This document shows positions 36,713 through 43,882 of a stretch of DNA of 64,000 nucleotides, one piece after another. Position 1 is the first letter of the stretch. Every line of letters starts with the position of its first letter. The DNA comes from Sphingomonas sp. IC-56 (lineage in GTDB: Bacteria > Pseudomonadota > Alphaproteobacteria > Sphingomonadales > Sphingomonadaceae). A program made the position numbers and the translations under genes. The stretch is from positions 48,728 through 112,727 of the forward strand of contig NZ_JAJNDV010000011.1 in NCBI RefSeq assembly GCF_021043375.1. Reading direction: 5' to 3'. The notes beneath the pieces are model-generated. The model searched no databases. It was not told the DNA's origin and saw nothing but the letters and a program-made list of their open reading frames with translations.

Positions 36713-36858
36713 GCAGGAGTTAGAGCATGGCAGACGCTGGGTTCCAAGCCCGCCACATTGCAGTTACGTTACAGTGACTTGGCTCGCCGCCCATGTCATT
36801 CTGCGGAACCATCTTCCTCCTTTGCCGGTTTGACTTACCGCAGGAGAGAGAAACTCAC

Positions 36859-37755
36859 ATGGCTACACGCATTCGCGACCTCCGACTGACGTCGGGTTCG
36901 CAATTCCTTACCGACAGCTTTCAACGCGGCTTGGCGCACTGGAACCGCGAGCGCCTCGAGCCCGGTTTTCCCAGCGACGACTGGCAGCGCACCTTCGACC
37001 GCGACTTGCGCATGCAGCGGCTGGAAGGCGCGTTCCTCGAAGAACTGCGCGCCGAAGTCGCCGACGAAGCCGCCGCCGCGCCGACCGATGTCGAGGGCTT
37101 CATCGCCTGGTTCGAAAATCTGAAGCAGGTCGGCCCAGGTCAGGGCGATCCGCTCTTCCCCTGGCTCGCCGAGAGCGCCGACAAGGAAGAACTGCGCTGG
37201 TTCTTCGAACAGGAAGCCGCGGGCGAAGCGGGCTTCGACGATCTGGTCGCGATGACGCAGGTCAAGCTGCCGACCCGCCCCAAGCTCGAACTCGCCCGCA
37301 ACTATTGGGACGAGATGGGCCATGGCACGCAAAAGGGCATGCATGGCCCGATGCTCGACGCGCTGGTCGACACGCTCCAGGTCGAACCGGTGATCGAAAA
37401 CACCGTCTGGGAAAGCCTGTCGCTCGCCAACGCGATGACGGCGATGGCGACCAACCGCCGCTATGCCTGGCATTCGGTCGGTGCGCTCGGCGTGATCGAA
37501 CTCACCGCTCCGATCCGCGCAGATCTGGTCGCCAAAGGCCTCAAGCGCGTCGGCCTCACGGCCAAGGAAGCGCGCTACTTCACGCTCCACGCTGTGCTCG
37601 ACGTCAAGCACAGCGAGGACTGGAACCGCGAAGCTATCCGCCCTGCCGTGGAGGAAGACCCCCGCCGCGCCACCGCCATGGCCGAAGGCGCGCTGATCCG
37701 CCTCAAATGCGGCGAGCGCTGCTTCGAAGCGTACCGCACTCACCTCTGGGGCTGA
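36859..37755 (+). CDS. Haem-oxygenase-like diiron protein (iron-containing redox enzyme family)
   Basis: A 298-residue soluble, all-helical protein. Candidate metal ligands fall in the order expected for HDO proteins: E119 in RWFFEQEAAGE, E152 in YWDEMGHG with H162 nearby, E214 in GALGVIELTAP, and H244, D248 and H251 in HAVLDVKHSEDW. HDO relatives such as UndA, SznF and CADD do oxidative chemistry on small substrates; the substrate here is unknown. ATG 36859 has AGGAGAGA upstream at 36842-36849. The first 60 residues are a family-specific N-terminal helix region. It stands alone between GH92 (divergent) and the esterase. Confidence 0.8.
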   Translation: MATRIRDLRLTSGSQFLTDSFQRGLAHWNRERLEPGFPSDDWQRTFDRDLRMQRLEGAFLEELRAEVADEAAAAPTDVEGFIAWFENLKQVGPGQGDPLFPWLAESADKEELRWFFEQEAAGEAGFDDLVAMTQVKLPTRPKLELARNYWDEMGHGTQKGMHGPMLDALVDTLQVEPVIENTVWESLSLANAMTAMATNRRYAWHSVGALGVIELTAPIRADLVAKGLKRVGLTAKEARYFTLHAVLDVKHSEDWNREAIRPAVEEDPRRATAMAEGALIRLKCGERCFEAYRTHLWG

Positions 37756-37762
37756 ACCCCAC

Positions 37763-37793
37763 CCACCTCCCTCTTGCAAAGCGAGGGAGGTGG
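37763..37793. repeat. CCTCCC-type hairpin between the diiron protein and the esterase
   Basis: CCACCTCCCTC (37763-37773) and GAGGGAGGTGG (37783-37793) form a perfect 11-bp stem with a 9-base loop, starting 7 bases after the diiron-protein stop. No T-run follows. Confidence 0.65.
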
Positions 37794-37825
37794 CGCGCGT
37801 ACCGGCGAGGAGCTAGCATCGTCGC

Positions 37826-38815
37826 ATGCTCAGCCTCGCCCTGCTCGCCACCTTCCTCGCCATCCCCGATGACATGCCGATCCCGGCCCATAGCGCGGGG
37901 CGCGTCACCGCCGACGGGCGGTTCGGCTGGCCCGGCGTCTATTTTGAGGGGCGCTTCACCGGCGACGATGTGAGCGTCGCGGTCGAGACCAGCCACGACC
38001 ATTTCCGCGTGCTGATCGACGGCAAGGAACGCGCCACCCTCACCAAGGCTGGCGAAGCGCGGGTTTCGTTCACCAAACTGGGGCAGGGCGAACACATCGT
38101 CCGCCTCGAAAAGCTGACCGAAAGCCAGGAGGGGAGCTCACGCTTCCTGGGGTTCTTCACGCGAACCGGCCACGCCATTGCCCGGCGCGCGGCCAATCCG
38201 CGGCAGATCGAATTCATCGGCGACAGCTACACCGTCGGCTATGGCAACATCTCCGCCGACCAGACCTGCACCGAACAACAGGTCCACGACCGCACCGACA
38301 CGCAAGCGGCGTTCGGTCCCGTCCTCGCCCGGCGCCTCAATGCCGACTACCGCATCGTCGCCTTTTCCGGGCGTGGCATCGTCCGCAACTATAGCGGTCT
38401 CGCGCCGGGCATGAGCCTGCCCGTGCTCTACCCTCGCGCTATCCCGGGCGAGGCGGCCGCCGCGGCGACGGATGCGGCATGGCGGCCCCAGACGATCGTC
38501 ATTAATTTGGGCACCAATGACTTCTCGACTGCGCTGAAGCCGGGGGAAGCGTGGAAGGATGACGCCGCGCTGCGCCAGGATTACCGGGCTCGCTATGTGG
38601 CGTTCGTCAAGGAACTGCGCGCGCGGCAGCGCCAGGCGCGGGTGATCCTCATGGCGCCGGAGCGCTTCTATGCCGATGTGGAAGCGGTGGCGAAGGCAAC
38701 GGGAGCGACGCCGGTGAAGTTTGGGCCACTGGCGCTGACGGGGTGCCATGGGCATCCTTCGGTGAAGGATGATGCGGCGATGGCCGACCTGCTGTTTGGA
38801 GTGATCGGGGGGTAA
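37826..38815 (+). CDS. SGNH/GDSL hydrolase, CE2-like carbohydrate esterase
   Basis: A 329-residue esterase. An N-terminal hydrophobic segment (1-13) may be a weak signal. A jelly-roll domain (about 20-120) precedes the SGNH domain, which has FIGDSYTVGYGN with nucleophile S134, GTNDF with N231, and CHGHPS with H310. This two-domain layout and the catalytic Ser-His pair are characteristic of the CE2 acetyl-esterase family that removes acetyl groups from xylan or glucomannan. It follows the diiron-protein gene by 70 bases. Confidence 0.85.
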   Translation: MLSLALLATFLAIPDDMPIPAHSAGRVTADGRFGWPGVYFEGRFTGDDVSVAVETSHDHFRVLIDGKERATLTKAGEARVSFTKLGQGEHIVRLEKLTESQEGSSRFLGFFTRTGHAIARRAANPRQIEFIGDSYTVGYGNISADQTCTEQQVHDRTDTQAAFGPVLARRLNADYRIVAFSGRGIVRNYSGLAPGMSLPVLYPRAIPGEAAAAATDAAWRPQTIVINLGTNDFSTALKPGEAWKDDAALRQDYRARYVAFVKELRARQRQARVILMAPERFYADVEAVAKATGATPVKFGPLALTGCHGHPSVKDDAAMADLLFGVIGG

Positions 38816-38855
38816 GGCGGTGAACTCCGGAAGGTGGAGTGACCTTCCCATATCC

Positions 38856-38935
38856 GTCACCCCGGCCTTGAGCCGGGGTCCCGCTGCCTGTTGAGCCGCA
38901 GAAGAAGCGGGATCCCGGCTCAAGGCCGGGATGAC
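38856..38935. repeat. Type-B palindrome, copy 3 (80 bases)
   Basis: Starts GTCACCCCGGCCTTGAGCCG and ends CGGCTCAAGGCCGGGATGAC, with a CGCTGCCTG...AGAAGAAGCGG core. Relative to copy 1 the core is reversed (GAAGAAGCG here, CGCTTCTTC there), so the element lies in the opposite direction. It is just after the esterase stop. Confidence 0.8.
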
Positions 38936-38973
38936 GAGGAGAAAAGGTCAGTCCCCCTCCCAGAGTGCGCCGC

Positions 38974-39001
38974 AACTGGGCCCCGGCCTTCGCCGGGGAA
39001 C
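38974..39001. repeat. Type-A element, single half (copy 3)
   Basis: Only the right half is present: AACTGGGCCCCGGCC followed by TTC and GCCGGGGAAC. It lies 14 bases after the end of the trans-sulfuration gene, counted on that gene's strand. Confidence 0.75.
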
Positions 39002-39015
39002 AGCTGCGGGACTGG

Positions 39016-40332
39016 TTACACCGCCTTCAGCGCTTCCTCGAAGTCGGCGATCAGGTCGTCGGCATCCTCAACGCCGATCGAGATGCGGACCAGATTGTCG
39101 GTGATCCCCAGCGCCTGTTTGCGCGCCTCGGGTACTGACAGGTGGGTCATCCCCGCAGGATGGCTCGCCAGCGTCTCGGTGCCGCCCAGCGACACCGCCA
39201 GCTTGGCGATCTTGAGTGAATCGAGGAACGCGAACGCCTCCTTCTCGCCACCCTTCAAGTACAGCGAGAAGGTCGATCCCGCGCCGGTGCAGTGCCGGCG
39301 ATAGATGTCGGCCTGACGCGCATCGTCGCCGCGGTCGAGGAAGCCGAGATAGCCGACCTTCTCCACCTTCGGGTGCGCGGCCAGGAACTCGCACACCTTG
39401 GCGGCATTCTCGCCCGCCCGGCTCATGCGCAGTTCCAGCGTCTCAAGGCTGCGCAGCAGCATCCAGGCGGTGTTGGGATCGCAGATCGTGCCGATGGTGT
39501 TGCGCATCAGCCGGATGGTGTTGATGTGCTCCTTCGACCCCAGCACGCCGCCCGCGACCAGATCGCTATGCCCGCCGGCATATTTGGTCAGCGAATAGAC
39601 GACGATGTCGGCGCCCTGATCGAGCGGCTTGGCCCAAAGCGGGCCCAGAAAGGTGTTGTCGATCGCGATCGGCGGCTTGTTTTCGCCAGTGAAGATCGCG
39701 TCGCGGCTCGCCGCTACCGCCTCGACATCGACCAGCGCGTTGGTCGGGTTCGCCGGGCTTTCGAGATAGATCAGCGCGACATTGCCGCTTGCCGCCTCGC
39801 TCAGCACGGCGTCGATCTCCTCGCGCGTCGCGCCGGCCGGAAAGTCGAGCCACTTCACGCCGAACTTGCCGAGGATGCGGCCGATCAGCGTCTCGGTCGC
39901 GGCATAAAGCGGTCCCGAATGGACGATGGTGTCGCCGGGCTTGGTCATCGACAGGAACAGTGTCGCGATCGCCGACATGCCGGATGAAAAGGCGAGCGCG
40001 TCCTCGGCCTCTTCCCACAGCGCCAGGCGGTCCTCCAAAATCTCCTGGTTCGGGCCGTTGAAGCGCGAATAGACCAGGCCCTCGGCACCGCCCGGACGCT
40101 TGCCAGTCACGCCCTCGAAGTGGCGCTTGCCCGCCGCGGCGTTGGGGAAGACGAAGGTGGAGGTGAGGAAGATCGGGGGTTTGAGCGATCCTTCCGAAAG
40201 CACCGGATCATAGCCATGGCCCATCATCAGCGTGGAGGGCTTCAGCTTGCGCCCGCCGACCTGCTCGACATTGGCCTTGGGCCGCCGGCGCGCAGTGCCG
40301 CCGGTCAGGTCGGCTTCGGTTTCGTCGGTCAT
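39016..40332 (-). CDS. Cystathionine gamma-synthase/trans-sulfuration family PLP enzyme
   Basis: A 438-residue cytosolic PLP enzyme of the Cys/Met metabolism family. The core shows VYSRFNGPNQEILEDRLALW, AFSSGMSAI, SGPLYAATETLI, ESPANPTN and VYSLTKYAGGHSD with PLP lysine K250. The first 35 residues are an extra polar tail. Its precise reaction, cystathionine synthesis, sulfhydrylation or methionine/homocysteine gamma-lyase, cannot be read from sequence. A perfect 8-2-8 palindrome sits just upstream of its start. It is flanked on both sides by REP-like elements. Confidence 0.9.
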   Translation of the reverse strand: MTDETEADLTGGTARRRPKANVEQVGGRKLKPSTLMMGHGYDPVLSEGSLKPPIFLTSTFVFPNAAAGKRHFEGVTGKRPGGAEGLVYSRFNGPNQEILEDRLALWEEAEDALAFSSGMSAIATLFLSMTKPGDTIVHSGPLYAATETLIGRILGKFGVKWLDFPAGATREEIDAVLSEAASGNVALIYLESPANPTNALVDVEAVAASRDAIFTGENKPPIAIDNTFLGPLWAKPLDQGADIVVYSLTKYAGGHSDLVAGGVLGSKEHINTIRLMRNTIGTICDPNTAWMLLRSLETLELRMSRAGENAAKVCEFLAAHPKVEKVGYLGFLDRGDDARQADIYRRHCTGAGSTFSLYLKGGEKEAFAFLDSLKIAKLAVSLGGTETLASHPAGMTHLSVPEARKQALGITDNLVRISIGVEDADDLIADFEEALKAV

Positions 40333-40352
40333 GCTGGTCTCCGATTGATTGT

Positions 40353-40370
40353 TGGTTACAAGTGTAACCA
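40353..40370. promoter_or_regulatory. Palindromic operator candidate upstream of the trans-sulfuration gene
   Basis: TGGTTACA (40353-40360), two bases, then TGTAACCA (40363-40370): a perfect 8-bp inverted repeat 20 bases before the start codon at 40332. It is small and AT-richer than its surroundings, the size and shape of a TetR- or MarR-type operator. The regulator is not identified. Confidence 0.6.
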
Positions 40371-40448
40371 GATTCGCTGGCGCCTCAATCCTCGCTGCGC
40401 GGGAGGGGCGGCGTCGCCTGAGGATACTACTTGTTCAGCCCCTCAGCA

Positions 40449-40547
40449 GTTCCCCCGCGGAGGCCGGGGCCAGCGCCGGCGCATTAACTGAGGATGGTCT
40501 GCCCTCGAGAAGACGTGGCGACTGGGCCCCGGCCTTCGCCGGGGAAC
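40449..40547. repeat. Type-A bipartite REP-like element, copy 4
   Basis: A diverged left half (GTTCCCCCGCGGAGGCCGGG) from 40449 and an intact right half (CTGGGCCCCGGCCTTCGCCG) to 40547, about 40 bases apart. The right half ends three bases from the end of the pgeF coding sequence, so it probably shapes the 3' end of that mRNA. Confidence 0.78.
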
Positions 40548-40549
40548 AT

Positions 40550-41311
40550 TCAGGTGAGCCCGATGATCGAAATCTGCCGCCCATAATCGGGCTCGCCGCG
40601 ATGCGTCGCGCGGCGGTAGCTGAAGAAGCGGTCGGCATCGCCATAGGTGTCGAGCCCCAGCATTTCGACCGTGCGAACCCCCGCCGCGGCAAGGCGGTGC
40701 GCGACATAAGCTTCCAGGTCGAACTGGAAATGCTCAGGGCGGCCGTCGGCGAAGAAGCGCTCATTCTCCGGATCGGCTTCGGCGAAGCGGCGAAAAAAAC
40801 CTTCATCCACCTCATAGCTCGCCCGCGCGATGCACGGCCCCACTGCCGCGACCACCCGCTCGCGCCGGGCGCCCAGTGCCTCCATCGCCGCCAAAGTGGA
40901 GTCAGTCACGCCGCCGATTGCGCCCTTCCACCCGGCGTGCGCGGCGCCAACCACGCCCGCCTCGCGGTCGGCGAACAGCACCGGCGCGCAATCGGCGGTG
41001 AGGATGCCCAGCGCCAGGCCAGGCCGATTAGTGACGAGCGCATCGGCGCGCGGCCGCAGCCGTTCCTCAAAGGGCTCCAGCACCGTGACCGCGTCCGCCG
41101 AATGTACCTGGTACAGCGTCACCAACTGTCCGCCCGGCAGCACCGCGTCGCGCGCGCGGCGGCGGTTCTCCTCGACCACCGCCGGATCGTCCTGCGATCC
41201 CACGCCCACGTTCAGCCCGGCATGCACGCCGTCCGACACGCCACCGCGCCGCCCCAGAAAGCCATGCGCCACCCCATCGAGTGCCCGCGCGCGGATCACC
41301 TCGACGCTCAC
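40550..41311 (-). CDS. pgeF: Peptidoglycan editing factor PgeF (multicopper-polyphenol-oxidase-like/YfiH family)
   Basis: A 253-residue protein with the three zinc ligands of the family: H70 in LYQVHSADA, C108 in TADCAPVLF and H125 in AAHAGWKG. YfiH proteins act on adenosine or remove wrongly placed amino acids from muropeptide precursors; in proteobacteria the second role (PgeF) is supported. It starts with GTG 41311, overlapping the GNAT stop as GTGA. It is last in lgt-midA-GNAT-pgeF. Its 3' end is capped by a type-A repeat. Confidence 0.9.
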   Translation of the reverse strand: MSVEVIRARALDGVAHGFLGRRGGVSDGVHAGLNVGVGSQDDPAVVEENRRRARDAVLPGGQLVTLYQVHSADAVTVLEPFEERLRPRADALVTNRPGLALGILTADCAPVLFADREAGVVGAAHAGWKGAIGGVTDSTLAAMEALGARRERVVAAVGPCIARASYEVDEGFFRRFAEADPENERFFADGRPEHFQFDLEAYVAHRLAAAGVRTVEMLGLDTYGDADRFFSYRRATHRGEPDYGRQISIIGLT

Positions 41312-41814
41312 AGGTCCAGGCTCATGATGCGATCATCGTCGATATGATCGCCGACGCGGAATTCGTAGCGCCCGATCTCCTGGAAGCCGTGGCGCTCGTA
41401 GAAGCGCCGGGCGCGGTGATTGTCGACATAGACGCTCAGCACCATGCGCGTGGCGCCCTGTGCCCGCGCCGACGCGATCGCCCAGGCGGCCAATGCCTGC
41501 GCCGCGCCGGTGCCCTTGCCCCGCTCGCGTAGATAGAGCTGGCGCAGCTCGGTCGTCGGCGGCCCTGCCTCCACCGGCAGCGTCACCGGCCCGATCTTGC
41601 AGAAGCCGACCACGCCCGCATCGTCCTCGGCCAGTCGGACGGCCATCCCCGGCGTCGCCAGTTCCTTCGTCCAGGCTTCGAGGGTGAACTGGCCTAGAAA
41701 AGCGGCCAGGTCCTCCGGCTTGTAGAGGTGGCCGAAGGTGGCGACGAAGCTTTCGCGGAAGACGGCATCGATCGCCGACACGTCGCCCGCCTCGGCGTCG
41801 CGGTAGCGGATCAT
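41308..41814 (-). CDS. GNAT family N-acetyltransferase
   Basis: A 168-residue enzyme. RYRDAEAGDVSAIDAVFRESF opens the fold, LRQLYLRERGKGTGAAQALAAWA is the acetyl-CoA pyrophosphate loop, and VDNHRARRFYERHGFQEIGRYEF is the late motif. The substrate is unknown. It overlaps midA by four bases upstream (ATGA) and pgeF by four downstream (GTGA), so it is fully embedded in the lgt-midA-pgeF operon and is presumably made with them. Confidence 0.87.
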   Translation of the reverse strand: MIRYRDAEAGDVSAIDAVFRESFVATFGHLYKPEDLAAFLGQFTLEAWTKELATPGMAVRLAEDDAGVVGFCKIGPVTLPVEAGPPTTELRQLYLRERGKGTGAAQALAAWAIASARAQGATRMVLSVYVDNHRARRFYERHGFQEIGRYEFRVGDHIDDDRIMSLDL

Positions 41815-42875
41815 GCGAACCCCGCCGGCACCGGCCAGCCGGGCGCCGTAACGGCCATCACCTTGAACAACTCGCCCATCGCCTCGTCGCCGATCAGCCG
41901 GTCGCGGTCGATTGCCAGCTGCTCCGCGCGCTCGGGCGCCGCCCGCGACAATGCCTCGGCGCGCGCCTCGATGCCGAGCGCACACAGGAAAGCGCCCTGC
42001 GTCACCGGGCCGTGCACCACCAGCCCCTCGGCCTCCGCCGCTTCCTTCAGCGTGCCGAAATCGACATGCGCGGTCAGGTCGGCCTCGCCGGGCGCGTCGA
42101 ACGGATTGGCATAACGATGCCCGCGCACGGCCTGGAGCGTGTCGCCGATCGCGGGGCCCACATAGCCATAGTCGATGATCAGCGCGGCGCCCCCCTGCTT
42201 CTCCAGCCGCGCCGCCAGCCCGCGCAGTACCGCGACGCTTGCCGGAGAAGTTTCCAGGATCGATCCAGGCGCCGCCTCGCGCAGATCGGGCGGGATGATC
42301 ATGTCGAAGCTGCGGTCGCCGGCGATCGGCAGGAACAACGTGTCCTGGCAGGCGACCAGCCGCTCGCGCCAGCCATCGCCGGTCGCCACCAGCTGGCGGA
42401 TCGGCAGGGCGTCGAAAAACTCGTTGGCAACCACCAGCAGCGGCCCGTTCTCGGGCACGCCGACCAGGTCGAGATGCCATTCGGCGTCCGGCACCCGTTC
42501 GGCCTGCGCGGTGCGGAGGGTCGGGCTGTTCTCGATGAAATGCACGGGGGGTTGCATGCCAGCCTCGCCCAGCACCCGCAGCGCATCGGCGGCGAGGGTG
42601 CCGCGCCCAGGACCGAACTCGACGTAGCGCGGGTTCTGGACGCCCGCCCGCGCGGCAAGGTCGGCCAGCCAGGCGCCGACCAGTTCGCCGAACATCTGGC
42701 TGATCTCGGGCGCGGTGGTGAAGTCGCCGCGCGTGCCCAGCGGATCGCGCGTGCCGTAATAATGCGCGTTCGCCGCCCCCATGAACTGCGACAGGGGGAT
42801 CGGCCCGCCCAGGGTGATCGCGCGGGCGAGGCGTTCGGGCAGCAAAGGCTCGGGCGGGGTGGTCGTGTCGGTCAT
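41811..42875 (-). CDS. MidA/NDUFAF7-type protein arginine methyltransferase
   Basis: A 354-residue SAM-dependent enzyme. GPIPLSQFMGAANAHYYGTRDPLG, GDFTTAPEISQMFGELVGAW and the SAM motif YVEFGPGRGTLAADALR are typical of the MidA/DUF185 family; the mitochondrial homologue methylates an arginine of complex I subunit NDUFS2. A similar role on NADH dehydrogenase is likely but inferred. It starts 13 bases after lgt and overlaps the GNAT gene by four bases. Confidence 0.9.
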   Translation of the reverse strand: MTDTTTPPEPLLPERLARAITLGGPIPLSQFMGAANAHYYGTRDPLGTRGDFTTAPEISQMFGELVGAWLADLAARAGVQNPRYVEFGPGRGTLAADALRVLGEAGMQPPVHFIENSPTLRTAQAERVPDAEWHLDLVGVPENGPLLVVANEFFDALPIRQLVATGDGWRERLVACQDTLFLPIAGDRSFDMIIPPDLREAAPGSILETSPASVAVLRGLAARLEKQGGAALIIDYGYVGPAIGDTLQAVRGHRYANPFDAPGEADLTAHVDFGTLKEAAEAEGLVVHGPVTQGAFLCALGIEARAEALSRAAPERAEQLAIDRDRLIGDEAMGELFKVMAVTAPGWPVPAGFA

Positions 42876-42888
42876 CGGATCGCTCGGC

Positions 42889-43773
42889 TCAGGCCACGCT
42901 CTCCGATCCCGCGATCGGCTCCACCCGCTGGCGCCGGCGCTTGGACGTGCCGATCAGGTACACGCCACCCGCGATCATCGGGATGCACAGCCACTGGCCC
43001 ATGTGCAGCCCGGTCTGCTCGACCAGCCAGACGAGCTGGCGATCGGGCTCGCGGAAGAATTCGACAAAGAAGCGGCACAGGCCATAGCCCAGCACGAAGA
43101 TGCCGACGAGCTTGCCCGGCTGGTAGCGCGAATCGGTGCGCCAGAAGAAGAACCACAGCACCACGAACAGCAGGATGCCTTCCAGGCCGGCTTCATACAG
43201 CTGGCTGGGATGGCGCGCAGGCTCGATCATGCCCGGCTCCACCGTGTTGCGGAACACGATGGCCCAGGGCAGGTCGGCGGGCTTGCCCCAAAGTTCGCCG
43301 TTCACGAAGTTCGCCAGCCGCCCGAAGAACAGTCCGAACGGCACCGCGCACGCGACATAATCGTGCACGCGCAGCCAGTTGAGCCCGTGCCGCCGCGCCA
43401 GGATGATGATCGCTACCGTGGTGCCAATCACGCCGCCATGGAACGACATGCCGCCATCCCACAGCTTCAACACCTGGATCGGCCGGGTTAGCATGTCGGG
43501 GGCGTAGAAGATCACATAGCCCAGCCGCCCGCCCAGGATGATGCCGAGCGTCGCGTAGAACACCAGGTCGTCGGCATGGCGCCGCGCCATTGGGGCGCCG
43601 GGCTGGTCCAGCAGCTTGAGCAGGTACCACCAGCCGATCAGGATGCCGGCGATGTACGCCAGCGAATACCATTTGATCGTGAAGAAGCCGAGCGACAGCG
43701 CTACGGGATCGAGCCCTAGGTCCTGATAATGGATATGGCTGCCGGCAGCGGCGGCAAGAATGGTTGAAAGCAC
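42889..43773 (-). CDS. lgt: Prolipoprotein diacylglyceryl transferase
   Basis: A 294-residue inner-membrane enzyme that adds diacylglycerol to the lipobox cysteine of prolipoproteins. About seven helices are seen; the Lgt signature [17 protein letters not shown] contains the essential Arg, Asn and Glu, and [13 protein letters not shown] and [13 protein letters not shown] are also conserved. GTG 43773 ([11 protein letters not shown] after initiation) is chosen: GGGGAA lies nine bases upstream, while longer frames add non-homologous residues. It serves lipoproteins in this window such as the OmpA and DUF4142 proteins. Confidence 0.95.
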   Translation of the reverse strand: MLSTILAAAAGSHIHYQDLGLDPVALSLGFFTIKWYSLAYIAGILIGWWYLLKLLDQPGAPMARRHADDLVFYATLGIILGGRLGYVIFYAPDMLTRPIQVLKLWDGGMSFHGGVIGTTVAIIILARRHGLNWLRVHDYVACAVPFGLFFGRLANFVNGELWGKPADLPWAIVFRNTVEPGMIEPARHPSQLYEAGLEGILLFVVLWFFFWRTDSRYQPGKLVGIFVLGYGLCRFFVEFFREPDRQLVWLVEQTGLHMGQWLCIPMIAGGVYLIGTSKRRRQRVEPIAGSESVA

Positions 43774-43882
43774 GATCGTCGGTTCCCCGTTGATGGGTGT
43801 CGGGCTGCGATAGAACAGCCATGCGTCAAACCCAAGGCCGAAGCGCTGGTAAGCGCGCGGGCGGCGCGATAGAGCGTGCTGC

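Noticed and set aside
40355..40368. TTACA-AG-TGTAA contains the TACA-N2-TGTA core of CopY/BlaI operators
   Set aside because: No copper or beta-lactam gene or BlaI/CopY regulator is nearby, so I keep the site as an operator of unknown regulator.
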